DNA of 50,951 nucleotides from JAGLQA01 sp023135565 (GCA_030639305.1 DAOWCY010000023.1:1-50951); one strand, 5' to 3'; positions 8,940-17,234 are shown, counted from the stretch's first letter. Made by a program: numbers and translations. Notes: a model not told the origin generated them from the letters alone.

Positions 8940-10057
8940 GTTTTATTCCTCAGTTCCAGGGTGAATTCTGCTCCTTCGTTTTCACTGCGGGCGGAAATAG
9001 AACCGCCCATCTGGTTCTCGATGATCATTTTAGAGATAAATAAGCCGATTCCAGTCACTTTTCCTTCATCACGGGGCGCAAAATAGGGTTCGAATATTTT
9101 GTCCATGATATTGGCCGGGATTTTGCAGCCGTTGTTAGAAATTTTAATCACGATTTTGCCCTTAAGCCGGGAAATATAGAAAAAAATGTCACCCTGCTCT
9201 TTTTTCAGCAGGTCCTTTTCCCGGCCATAGGTAATGGCGTTTTTAGCGTTCTTAATAATATTAACCAGCACCAATTTGAATTCGCTGCCGCAGCCGGCGG
9301 CGTAGAAAGAGCTTTTTTTCTCATAGTCGAAATGAACGGCAATTTGCTGATTCTCTAACTGGGTGCGCATCAGGGCAATGGTTTCCTCTATAACTTTTTC
9401 CACCTGGAAGGTTTCCCGGGCTTTGGCGGGTTTAAAATAGTTCCTGAAATTGTCTAAGGTTTTAGACATATATTTTACCCTTTCCAGCGCTTCCGTTGAA
9501 GATTCTTCCAGCAGTTCAGCCGAAAATTTATCTACTTTATATGCCCGGCGCAATCTCTGCAAGATGATGCTGATAGTGGAAAGCGGCTGCCGCCACTGGT
9601 GAGAAATAGCGCCTACCATTTCTCCCATGGCTGCCAGTTTGGACTGCCGCAGCAGGATTCGACCCTGCTGTTCCCGTTTTTGCAGTTCTGCTTTTACCCG
9701 GTCTTCTAAGCCGCGGTTAAGGGCTTCTAATTGGGTAGATTTTTCATGCAATTCCGCGGTTCGTTCGGCTACTCGCTGTTCTAATTCTTTTTTTGCTTTT
9801 TTCAGTTCTACTTCTACTTTTTGCCGTTTGGCTATACAGCGGGACACAATAAAACCGAATATTATAAAAGCGCTCAGGAGAATCATGCGCAGGTGAAAAT
9901 GATGGAAGGATATACGGGTGATGAATGTTTCCATGTATGAAGCGCAGCCTGAGTAGAGAAAATCGAAAGCAGTATCCAGCACCCAGGCCAATACGCCCAG
10001 CAAAATCGAAAGAATTAGTACTTCTTGTTTCGTTTTGTCGCGTTTGTTCTTCAACAT
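8936..10057 (-). CDS. Membrane sensor histidine kinase
   Basis: A 373-aa kinase. Two transmembrane segments (about 12-32 and 55-73) enclose a short periplasmic loop of some 22 residues, too small for a classical ligand domain. A coiled coil (about 78-130) leads to the dimerisation/phosphoacceptor domain with His153 in ISHQWRQPLS. This HQWRQPL form is typical of the NtrB/HATPase subgroup that signals to NtrC-like regulators. The ATPase domain has the N box (NIIKNAKNAI) and G boxes (GIGLFISKMI). It is co-transcribed with the sigma54 activator downstream through an ATGA overlap. The signal may come from the membrane itself or from a partner protein. Confidence 0.93.
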   Translation of the reverse strand: MLKNKRDKTKQEVLILSILLGVLAWVLDTAFDFLYSGCASYMETFITRISFHHFHLRMILLSAFIIFGFIVSRCIAKRQKVEVELKKAKKELEQRVAERTAELHEKSTQLEALNRGLEDRVKAELQKREQQGRILLRQSKLAAMGEMVGAISHQWRQPLSTISIILQRLRRAYKVDKFSAELLEESSTEALERVKYMSKTLDNFRNYFKPAKARETFQVEKVIEETIALMRTQLENQQIAVHFDYEKKSSFYAAGCGSEFKLVLVNIIKNAKNAITYGREKDLLKKEQGDIFFYISRLKGKIVIKISNNGCKIPANIMDKIFEPYFAPRDEGKVTGIGLFISKMIIENQMGGSISARSENEGAEFTLELRNKT

Positions 10058-10095
10058 GATTATTCAACTCTTAGCTTTTTACGTGGCAGTAAAAC

Positions 10096-10125
10096 ATTAT
10101 ACGATAATTACTTCATTATGTGCAA
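10096..10125 (-). promoter_or_regulatory. Promoter of the kinase / sigma54 activator operon
   Basis: On the minus strand: -35 TTGCAC (10125-10120), 18-bp spacer, -10 TATAAT (10101-10096), followed by a leader of about 30 nt. Confidence 0.65.
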
Positions 10126-10146
10126 GTAATATTTTTTTCTTTTTTT

Positions 10147-10443
10147 GCCTCCGGCGGCAAGGGGGGCTTTTTTGAAAAATTGCCCCCCTTGACCCCCCAA
10201 AAAACTTTTGTTGAGCCGCGCCGCCCTCCGGGGCCTAAAAACCACCGGTTGGAACGGCGCAGGGAAACATTTTAAAAAATAATATCTAAGTAAACCTGCA
10301 GCAGGCAGCCCCTTATAGGGTACCCGCGCCGCCCCTGGGGCCTACAAACGACCTGTTGTAATTAACTGGATAGGCACTAACAGAAATTATCCGGTTATCC
10401 TGTCTCGATAAACAGCCCCTTATAGGCTCCCCGTGCCACGGGG
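10147..10443 (+). repeat. Type B repeat followed by two C modules
   Basis: 10147-10212 is a type B unit (GCCTCCGGCGGC, GGGGGGC/GCCCCCC hairpin, AAAACTTTTGTT). C-module copies begin CCCCTTATAGG near 10308 and 10411. The last one ends at 10443, directly against the stop codon of the deiminase gene. No gene was seen in 10126-10443. Confidence 0.75.
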
Positions 10444-12513
10444 TTAGTTTGTTAAGACCAATTCGAAATCGTCGCCGACTCCGCCGAATCTGCTGGAACT
10501 GCGCGAGAAAAAGATAGTAATACTGGTGTTGGATGCGCCGGTGGTAAAAGTAATCGACTTCTGCTGCCAGTTCCTGGAATCGGTAAACTGGGCCGTCAAG
10601 TCGCTGCCGCCGTAATTCTTGACGCCTAAATAAACGCCGGAATTGGCTTTTGCTTTACCCCAGGCCGACAGCGTGTAGGTTGTGTTGGCGCATAAGCCGG
10701 TTATCACCTGCTCTACGGCGCTGCCGCCGCCATCCAAACTAATCCCGTAAGAACCGCTGTAAGAGTCGCCGCTTACGCTTACGCTGCCGATTTCCGTCCA
10801 GCCGGAAGTAGAACCGGTTTCAAAACCGGCGTTGGTGATATCGCTCAGGCAAGAACCGCCTTCAAGTACGGTTATATAATCCACTTTGGTTTCCGTGTCA
10901 CTGCCCGCTGAATTGGTGGCCGTCAACTCTACCGTGTAGGTTCCGGCTGTGCTGTAGGTCACTGAAGGATCCTGTGCCGTGCTCGTGCCGGGAGTGCCGC
11001 CGCTGAAAGTCCAAGACCAGGAAGTAGGAATGTTGGTGGACAAATCGGTGAACTGTACGCTGCCGCCTTCGTTAACCGTGGTAAGATCGGCGCTGAATTC
11101 CGCCACCGGGGCCTGCGGGGGGGCTGCTATAGTAAACTCATGGGGATCGGGCGATCCGATCAGGGGATGCGCGCCGGTGCGGCCCGACGTGTCGGACACT
11201 TGAATGTAATAACCGATTTCGCTGCCCTGGGCCTGGTCGGGAATGCTGGCTGTATAGGTGTTTCCCGAGGTGTTGGTCATATCCACGGAGTAAAAAGAGC
11301 CTTCATCCACCTGGTAAAAGATTTTCGCCGAACCGCTGACTACCGGCATTCCGCTGTAAGGAATAATCTCAGCGCTGATTTGATAGCCCGGTAAATCGGG
11401 TTTTTCACCTAAAAGCGGCATATGCTGGATATACAGCATGCCCCGGTCGGCAACGCCTTTTGCCCGGCAGTGCAGTGCATCGGTGCTCTGCCAACTGCCG
11501 GTAAAACCGAGTACTTCATACCCGGGCATGGCTGCCTGGTAAACAGCGATGGCGTCGGCATCTTCGGCTGAGCCGGTAATAGGCACCAACACCTTGTCGT
11601 TTAAGATCAAGGAATTGGTATAAGGTTGGCCATAGGGCGAATATACCCGGTAAACCTGGTAATTGTTACCGTAAGCAGAAGTTTGGGAAGCAAAATAAGC
11701 AGCCATGTCTTCATATTCCTGGTACTGGCTGTCCTGGGTGCGTACCTGGCCGATCAAGATTTTGTCTACATCTAAATATTTACCCCAGCAGTCCACGTGT
11801 TTGATGTAGTCGCCTAAGGGATCAGTGGTGACATGGTAGGTGCCGATACCTAAATAGTCGCTCATGACCTGGTCGATTTGTGTGTAGGTTTTATCGGTGT
11901 TCTCTTCCCACACTAAGTCGGTAGATACAGAAAAACCATAACCATCGGTCATATAATTTCCACCCGTATGAACTAAGTCCATTTCGTACAGGTCGATTCC
12001 TAAAAATGTCGCCATTTCCGCCGGGATATCATTGTCGTTGTACCTGGGCCTGTCATAGGTGAAGTCCATAATGCTGATGCCGCTATTGCCGTCAGTGACA
12101 TACCAGGGGCCGTAATCCCGCGTCCAATAAGAATCATGGGGCGCATACAGGAAATTGCAGTTGCTCATGTTGACGCCGTTGGCGCTGTACAGGTTCCTGA
12201 CTGTGGTTTCCTCGGCAACGTCGTCTACGATGGTGGTGACCATCACATCTTCGGACATTTCCGCCACTACGGATACCGGGATGCCTAAAGGATATGCGAT
12301 TAAAACGCCTTCCATGGTTTCGAATTCCGCGATGTTACGAACAGGAACCGGCGGCGGGGATGTTGCCCTCAGGCTTTTTACCGCTTCTAAATAAGCCGGC
12401 ATCAACTCTTTTTCCTTTTTGCTCATCTCGTGGGTGAGATTGTCGGCGAATGCCTGGAAAGAGAACATTACCAACAGGAAAAAAAGTAGTGTGAAAATTC
12501 TTTTGTGTGTCAT
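10444..12513 (-). CDS. Secreted peptidylarginine deiminase-like protein with PKD
   Basis: A 689-aa secreted protein of the Porphyromonas-type peptidylarginine/agmatine deiminase family (guanidino-group modifying). The start chosen at 12513 (MTHKRIF) has the SD GAGGAGG and yields a clean signal peptide of about 22 residues; an ATG 36 nt further upstream lacks both. Catalytic landmarks are WTRDYGPW (about 129), HTGGNYMTDG, HVDCWGK and the nucleophile Cys349 in ALHCRAKG. A PKD domain (PVAEFSADLTTVNEGG) and a C-terminal jelly-roll or carbohydrate-binding-like domain (NAGFETGS to the end) follow. The substrate would be agmatine, free arginine or arginines in extracellular peptides; the added domains favour a large extracellular target. 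Promoter at 12599-12627. Confidence 0.88.
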   Translation of the reverse strand: MTHKRIFTLLFFLLVMFSFQAFADNLTHEMSKKEKELMPAYLEAVKSLRATSPPPVPVRNIAEFETMEGVLIAYPLGIPVSVVAEMSEDVMVTTIVDDVAEETTVRNLYSANGVNMSNCNFLYAPHDSYWTRDYGPWYVTDGNSGISIMDFTYDRPRYNDNDIPAEMATFLGIDLYEMDLVHTGGNYMTDGYGFSVSTDLVWEENTDKTYTQIDQVMSDYLGIGTYHVTTDPLGDYIKHVDCWGKYLDVDKILIGQVRTQDSQYQEYEDMAAYFASQTSAYGNNYQVYRVYSPYGQPYTNSLILNDKVLVPITGSAEDADAIAVYQAAMPGYEVLGFTGSWQSTDALHCRAKGVADRGMLYIQHMPLLGEKPDLPGYQISAEIIPYSGMPVVSGSAKIFYQVDEGSFYSVDMTNTSGNTYTASIPDQAQGSEIGYYIQVSDTSGRTGAHPLIGSPDPHEFTIAAPPQAPVAEFSADLTTVNEGGSVQFTDLSTNIPTSWSWTFSGGTPGTSTAQDPSVTYSTAGTYTVELTATNSAGSDTETKVDYITVLEGGSCLSDITNAGFETGSTSGWTEIGSVSVSGDSYSGSYGISLDGGGSAVEQVITGLCANTTYTLSAWGKAKANSGVYLGVKNYGGSDLTAQFTDSRNWQQKSITFTTGASNTSITIFFSRSSSRFGGVGDDFELVLTN

Positions 12514-12598
12514 ATTGACCTCCTCAAGTAAATATAATTTAGTTTTCAAATTTTTATACAGGTTGTAGTAAAAAAAACTTAATTAACTTTCCCAATTA

Positions 12599-12651
12599 AT
12601 AGTACTTTAGAATAAGGCCTCTGTCAATTGGACTAAAGACCTATATTTGGT
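12599..12651 (-). promoter_or_regulatory. Promoter and shared upstream motif of deiminase gene
   Basis: Minus strand: -35 TTGACA (12627-12622), 17-bp spacer, -10 TACTAT (12604-12599). The -35 is the end of CTTTAGTCCAATTGAC (12638-12623), which is repeated exactly at 17487-17472. Over 12623-12651 the two sites agree at 26 of 29 positions. A second ACTTTAGTT box lies at about 12686-12678, and the other site has one at nearly the same spacing. Confidence 0.6.
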
Positions 12652-12719
12652 ATGATAGACAAAATTATTTTATACAACTAAAGTTTTATGTTGTCATTTT
12701 GGCTGTAGGCCCAAATCTT

Positions 12720-12970
12720 GCCTCCGGCGGCCCTCCGGGGGTGCCCCCATTGAATCATCGTTGGGGGCCGCGGCATACCGCACCTTTGAAAAAGCTCCGC
12801 AAAACTTTTAATTATTTAGAATCAAAAGCACTCACCCGCTGCCTTCTTGCGGCGAAGCGGCTTATCGCCCCCCCGTGCGTACGGGGTTTAGAATCAAAGG
12901 CGCTCACCCGCTGCCTTCTTGCGGCGAAGCCGCTTATCGCCTCACCACGCCGTGGGGCCGCGCCACGGGG
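12720..12970 (+). repeat. Type A repeat cluster with tandem S modules
   Basis: GC hairpin module, the variant segment CCCCCATTGAATCATCGTTG, a T-like module, then two nearly identical S modules of about 61 bp in tandem (TAGAATCAAA, CTCACCCGCTGCCTTCTTGC, GGCTTATCGCC), from about 12828 and 12889, and a C module. It ends on the stop codon of the decayed GTPase gene. The rest of 12514-12719 is the deiminase leader and promoter. Confidence 0.8.
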
Positions 12971-13661
12971 CTAAAAGAAGAGCTTTCTTCTTAACCATCC
13001 GAGAGACTTGTAAGTCACCCAGAACAGGGGATCAAAAATACACCGGGGCGTAATCTCCACTTGCAGCCTGTTCTCCACAGGCTTCGCTCCTAAAGAAGAA
13101 ATTATAGAAAACTCCAGGCTCTTAAATTGATCACAGGCAAAATTTATAAACTGCTGGGCTCCCAACTCCTTTTCGGTAAAGGATTTTAAATGGGCGGAAA
13201 CTTCCGCCATACCGGCTATATGTGCTTTCAAACGGAGGTTTTGTAAATTATCCAGGTCTCCCGCTTGCAGGTAGCTGCGGATACTTTCCCACCTGTCCAA
13301 CCGCGAACCCAAAAGATCTCCTTTACTGAAAACAACCAGTAAATGCTGCTCGGAAGGCTCTCCGCCTAATTCGATTAACCCCTGCACATAGGTGGAAAGC
13401 AGTTCATGCATTTTCTCGCCGTCAAAATCGAGGCCAACCGGTTTATACTGAAAAAAAGAGAAGAAAAATATAAGGTCTTGCCGTGCCCGCGAAAACCGAC
13501 CGCGCGGATCACTTCTACGGGGGTCGAAGAGTTCTCCGCATACTCCCGGGGGATGTTGGAATTGCACTCTAAACAGGAATAATTTTTTTTTTATCTTTAT
13601 CTTTCCGCGCGGAAATAGACCGTTTCGCCAGACAGTAGGGACATAGTACGTTTTTTCTCAT
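12971..13661 (-). pseudogene. Decayed zinc-ribbon GTPase (TRAFAC-like)
   Basis: Read from the ATG at 13661, the protein starts MRKNVLCPYCLAKR and stops after about 30 codons, just after an A10 tract. Shifting frame there recovers the second half of a zinc ribbon (YSCLECNSNIPREY) and then a P-loop (AVGFRGHGKTLYFSSLF). A second frame change leads to a 170-residue C-terminal part with a G4-like segment (VVFSKGDLL) and the family-like ending ITPRCIFDPLFWV. The stretch that should hold switch I, switch II and the DxxG motif is missing, so this is not a simple sequencing slip. It begins 5 nt after the glycosyltransferase stop, so it sits in that operon. Family assignment is by motif pattern only. 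Confidence 0.7.
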
Positions 13662-13666
13662 GAATT

Positions 13667-14431
13667 TTATTTTTTATCCTGATTTTTCACTTTTTTGATT
13701 TCGATGGCTTTCATGTATTTCATGCCTGTGGTCCAGGATGAAACTAAAGCAATGACAAAACCGGGGAAACCATCTAAAAAACCGGCTTTCCATACGTAAA
13801 ACCGTAAAAAAGTAATGGCCGGCAGCAGCAGGGCTCTTAAATAGAGGAATTTTTTTTTGTTTTTTACGATGTCTTCGGCCTGCATGTAGGAATACTTGTT
13901 CATCCGCAGCACATGGTCGCTCATATCCCGGTAGGTATAATGGAGAATATCACCGCCGATTCTACCGGTTCTGCCTGTTAGAATTAGCCCTTCGTGAATT
14001 CGTCCCCGCCACCGACTTTTCTCTTTTTTAAACAAACGTAATTTCCTGTCCGGGTACCAACCCGAATGCTTAATCCAACGGCCCATGTAAAAAGTCTTCC
14101 TGTTGATCAAAAAACCGTCCGCCTCGATCTCTTCCTGTGCTTTTAGTTTTAGGATCTCTTCTTTTAACCGGGGCGAAACTCTCTCATCAGCGTCTAAATT
14201 CAAAATCCATTCGTTTTCAGCTTTTTCTATGGCGAAATTTTTCTGCGAACCATAATCTATAAACTTTTTTTGGAAAATCCGGGCGCCGAATTCCCGGGCG
14301 ATTTCTACGGTTTTATCTGTAGAGTAGGAGTCTACTACCACGATTTCATCCGCCACTTCGAGACAACTGTCCAGGGTATCCCGGATGCGGTCTTCCTCAT
14401 TTAACGCAATAATCACAGCCGATATTTTCAT
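13667..14431 (-). CDS. Family 2 glycosyltransferase (WaaE/KdtX-like)
   Basis: A 254-aa GT-A fold enzyme. The N-terminus MKISAVIIALNEEDRI is the nucleotide-sugar binding strand and loop, VVVDSYSTDKT follows, and the metal-binding DxD motif is in NLDADERVS (about 97). Length, GWYPDRKLRLF and RIHEGL match the lipopolysaccharide core beta-1,4-glucosyltransferase subgroup (WaaE/KdtX). It should act on the cytoplasmic face on a lipid A-core or similar acceptor. A hydrophobic C-terminal stretch (about 205-240) could anchor it to the membrane. It has a near-consensus promoter at 14525-14553 and is followed after 5 nt by a decayed GTPase gene. Subgroup function inferred. Confidence 0.88.
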   Translation of the reverse strand: MKISAVIIALNEEDRIRDTLDSCLEVADEIVVVDSYSTDKTVEIAREFGARIFQKKFIDYGSQKNFAIEKAENEWILNLDADERVSPRLKEEILKLKAQEEIEADGFLINRKTFYMGRWIKHSGWYPDRKLRLFKKEKSRWRGRIHEGLILTGRTGRIGGDILHYTYRDMSDHVLRMNKYSYMQAEDIVKNKKKFLYLRALLLPAITFLRFYVWKAGFLDGFPGFVIALVSSWTTGMKYMKAIEIKKVKNQDKK

Positions 14432-14524
14432 CTAAAATGTGTTCCTCCACGTTAAAACTTCTATAACGCGGCCCCCGGCGCGGAGGGCAATATCTAAGTT
14501 TCGCTCTTTTAAAGAGTAGGGTTT

Positions 14525-14553
14525 ATTTTAATTATAAAAAGAACTTTTGTCAA
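14525..14553 (-). promoter_or_regulatory. Promoter of glycosyltransferase operon
   Basis: Minus strand: -35 TTGACA (14553-14548), 17-bp spacer, -10 TAAAAT (14530-14525). The leader is about 90 nt. Confidence 0.7.
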
Positions 14554-14581
14554 ATTTCGGGTGAAGCGCTTTTGCCCCTTG

Positions 14582-14716
14582 GCCTCCGGCGGCCCCTGCC
14601 GGGGAGGCCAAACTTTTGAAAAAGTTTGATCAAAACTTTTTATAATTTAAAAGCGAGAAGCGCTCACCCGCTGCCCCCCCGCGAAGCGGCTCATAGCCCC
14701 CCCACGCGCGTGGGGC
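14582..14716 (+). repeat. Type A repeat upstream of AOR
   Basis: Complete set of modules in order: GC hairpin (GCCTCCGGCGGCCCCTGCC), T module (AAACTTTTGAAAAAGTTTG), S module (CTCACCCGCTGCC, GCGAAGCGGCTCATAGCC), C module (CCCACGCGCGTGGGGC). Its last base directly precedes the -35 hexamer of the AOR promoter. Confidence 0.85.
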
Positions 14717-14745
14717 TTGACTTTATATTTAGTTGAATATATACT
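14717..14745 (+). promoter_or_regulatory. Promoter of AOR gene
   Basis: -35 TTGACT (14717-14722), 17-bp spacer, -10 TATACT (14740-14745), SD AAAGGAG, start at 14768. The -35 begins exactly where the type A repeat ends. Confidence 0.75.
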
Positions 14746-14767
14746 TAATTCTTTAAAGGAGCAACCC

Positions 14768-17137
14768 ATGAAAGGCTTTACAGGCAAAATTCTCTGCGTT
14801 AACCTGACTACCGGACAATGCGAAACCGAAACAATTCCCGAATCGATCTATTACGATTTCTTGTCGGGCACCGGCCTAGCAGTTAGATTGCTCTACGAAA
14901 GAATCCCGGCCGGAGCCGACCCTTTAGGATCGGACAATATCCTGGTTTTTGCTTCCGGGCTGTTGACCGGCACGGGCAGCCTCTTTACCGGCAGGTGGAT
15001 GGCTGCAGCCAAATCACCGCTCACCGGCACCTGGGGCGACGCTAACTGCGGCGGCAACCTGTCACCGGCAATCAAACAATGCGGTTTCGACGCCATCTTA
15101 ATTTCCGGGGCCAGCAAAAAACCGGTCTACCTCTACGTAGATAACAAAGGAGCAAAACTTCTCCCCGCGGACGACCTCTGGGGTTTAGACGCTATCGCCG
15201 CGGAAGAAACTCTCATTTCCAGGTCAAAAAGCAAAAAAAAACCGGCTGTGGCCTGCATCGGCACTGCCGGGGAAAAACTGTCGCTGATCTCCGGGATTTG
15301 CAACGATAGGGGACGTATCGCCGCTCGCTCGGGTTTGGGCGCAGTGATGGGTTCTAAAAAACTAAAAGCCGTGGCCCTGGCCGGTTCGCGCCCCATCCAC
15401 CCGTATGACCGGGAAAAAATGAAAACCTTAAGCAAACGCTGCCGCCGCCGCACTAAGGGCTACCCGATGCCGCCGGGAAAGTCCCTGCCATTTTTAGGCA
15501 AAATGCTTTCACTGGCGAAAGTTCTCCCGCCTATACCGGGAATCATGATGACCAGCATGTTCGCAAAATGGGGCACTACCACTTTGAACCAATTCTCCTT
15601 AGAAACCGGCGACGCGCCGGTAAAAAATTGGTTGGGCAGCCTTAAAGACTACCCGCGGCGGATTTCGAAAAAGATCGCCGCGGACAGTTTCCTGGCCCGG
15701 GAAAAAGAGAGATATCACTGCTATTCCTGTCCTTTGGGCTGCGGCAGTATTTGTAACATGCCGCCGGAAGCTAAGGCATCCGAAACCCATAAACCCGAAT
15801 ACGAAACGGTGATGGCTTTCGGCGGCCTCTTGCTAAATAACGATTTAGACTCTATTTTTCACATCAACGACCTGTTAAACCGGGCCGGTATGGATACGAT
15901 TTCCGCCGGAGGCACCGTGGCTTTCGCTATGGAGTGTTTCGAAAAAGGAATAATTACAAAAGCAGATACCGGCGGCATCGACCTCTCCTGGGCGCACCCA
16001 CCCTCTGAGCCACTTCGCGGGGGTGCGGGGCACCCACCCTCTATGCCGCTCCGCGGCAAAAATAGCGGAGGCCCGGGAATCCAAAACCAGGAATCCGATA
16101 AAAAAACACGAAATGGCTCTATAGGCAATACAGAGGCTATTCTTGCGCTGGTGAAAAAAATGATTAATAGGGAAGGAATCGGCGACATCCTGGCCGACGG
16201 TTCAGCAGCAGCGGCAAAAAAATTAGGCCGGGACAGCGCTGCTTTTGCCGTTACCGCCGGGGGCCAGGAACTGGCTATGCACGATCCTCGTTTCGATCCG
16301 GGTTTCGGTCTTCATGCCGGTGTGGAGGCCACACCGGGGCGGCATACTGTCGGCGCCTGGCAGTATTACGAACTTTCCGCTTTGTGGAAACGGGTCAAAA
16401 GCCTGCCCCGCCCGAAACCGCTGATTACCGTCAAAAGCAAATTCAGGGCAGGCCGGGAAAAAGCGGTGATGGCCGCAGCCAACAGTTGTTTCAACCGCTT
16501 CTACAACGGGGCGGGGCTGTGTCTTTTCGCGGCCACAACCGGTGTGCACCGGGTGCCTATTTTCGAATGGGTCGATGCAGCCACCGGTTGGAACAGGAGT
16601 CCCGAAGAGTATATGGAAGTAGGCAGAAGAATCCAGACTTTAATGCAGTTGTTCAATATCAAACAGGGTATCGAGCCGCTTTCGATTAAGGTCAACCCGC
16701 GCGCCATAGGCCAGCCGCCTTTAACTGAAGGGCCTAACAAAGGCCGTACTTTCGATCTTCATCAGATGACAAAAGATTATTGGCGGGAAATCGGCTGGGA
16801 TCCCCAAAACGGCAAACCTACGCCGGAAACTATCGCGGTTTTAGGACTGGATGCCCTGGTTAAGGGAGAAAAAATAATGGCGACAAAAGAAAAAACCAGC
16901 GGCAAGAGCGCGGCCCAAACAATTCCCGCTGCTAAGGGGAAAAAACCGCAAATAGATAAGAAACGCTGTGTTTCCTGTGCAGCTTGCGTCTTCCACTGCC
17001 CGGTCAGTTGTTTATATTTGCGCCGGGGAGTGGGCAAGGACGCGCATCTTTACCCGGAATTAGTGGATGCGGAAAAATGTATCTCCTGCAATTTCTGTGC
17101 TGTGTGCTGCCCCGTGGATGCAATTTCGATGGTCTAA
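14768..17137 (+). CDS. Tungsten-type aldehyde:ferredoxin oxidoreductase with ferredoxin tail
   Basis: A 789-aa AOR-family enzyme, which oxidises aldehydes to carboxylic acids with ferredoxin using a tungstopterin and a [4Fe-4S] cluster. The N-terminal domain (MKGFTGKILCVNLTTG, GRWMAAAKSPLTG) and the cluster motif CYSCPLGC (Cys318, 321, 325) are visible. Residues about 735-789 add a two-cluster ferredoxin domain (CVSCAACVFHC, CISCNFCAVCC), which could route electrons directly. Start chosen at 14768 because it has an SD and aligns with the family N-terminus. Between DLSW and GNTEAIL, which are contiguous in the family, 44 codons (15992-16123) are a palindromic repeat. In a peptide fermenter it would pair with the ADP-forming synthetase at 26291-28405. 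Confidence 0.93.
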   Translation: MKGFTGKILCVNLTTGQCETETIPESIYYDFLSGTGLAVRLLYERIPAGADPLGSDNILVFASGLLTGTGSLFTGRWMAAAKSPLTGTWGDANCGGNLSPAIKQCGFDAILISGASKKPVYLYVDNKGAKLLPADDLWGLDAIAAEETLISRSKSKKKPAVACIGTAGEKLSLISGICNDRGRIAARSGLGAVMGSKKLKAVALAGSRPIHPYDREKMKTLSKRCRRRTKGYPMPPGKSLPFLGKMLSLAKVLPPIPGIMMTSMFAKWGTTTLNQFSLETGDAPVKNWLGSLKDYPRRISKKIAADSFLAREKERYHCYSCPLGCGSICNMPPEAKASETHKPEYETVMAFGGLLLNNDLDSIFHINDLLNRAGMDTISAGGTVAFAMECFEKGIITKADTGGIDLSWAHPPSEPLRGGAGHPPSMPLRGKNSGGPGIQNQESDKKTRNGSIGNTEAILALVKKMINREGIGDILADGSAAAAKKLGRDSAAFAVTAGGQELAMHDPRFDPGFGLHAGVEATPGRHTVGAWQYYELSALWKRVKSLPRPKPLITVKSKFRAGREKAVMAAANSCFNRFYNGAGLCLFAATTGVHRVPIFEWVDAATGWNRSPEEYMEVGRRIQTLMQLFNIKQGIEPLSIKVNPRAIGQPPLTEGPNKGRTFDLHQMTKDYWREIGWDPQNGKPTPETIAVLGLDALVKGEKIMATKEKTSGKSAAQTIPAAKGKKPQIDKKRCVSCAACVFHCPVSCLYLRRGVGKDAHLYPELVDAEKCISCNFCAVCCPVDAISMV
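15992..16123 (+). repeat. Palindromic repeat inserted in-frame in AOR gene
   Basis: 132 bp (44 codons) encoding a Pro/Gly/Ser/Arg-rich segment (HPPSEPLRGG, HPPSMPLRGK). The DNA contains the arms CCACTTCGCGGGGGTGCGG and CACCCACCCTCT and the sequence GGGAATCCAAAACCA. The same block occurs inverted at the start of the GH20 gene (23325-23412) and in part at about 26259-26290. Confidence 0.85.
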
Positions 17138-17142
17138 ACCCA

Positions 17143-17234
17143 CTCGCAACGGTGAGCGCTTCTCGCTTCTAAATTATCAAAAGTTTTGATCAAACTTTTT
17201 CAAAAGTTTGGCCCCCGGCAGGGTCGCCGAAGGC
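17143..17234 (-). repeat. Type A repeat after AOR
   Basis: Reverse-oriented copy: S module remnant (GGTGAGCGCTTCTCGCTTCT), T palindrome (AAAAGTTTTGATCAAACTTT) and GC hairpin. It begins six bases after the AOR stop codon. Confidence 0.8.

Noticed and set aside
12828..12950. Tandem 61-bp units considered as a CRISPR array
   Set aside because: Only two units, no distinct spacers, and the sequence belongs to the dispersed type A repeat. No cas gene is nearby.
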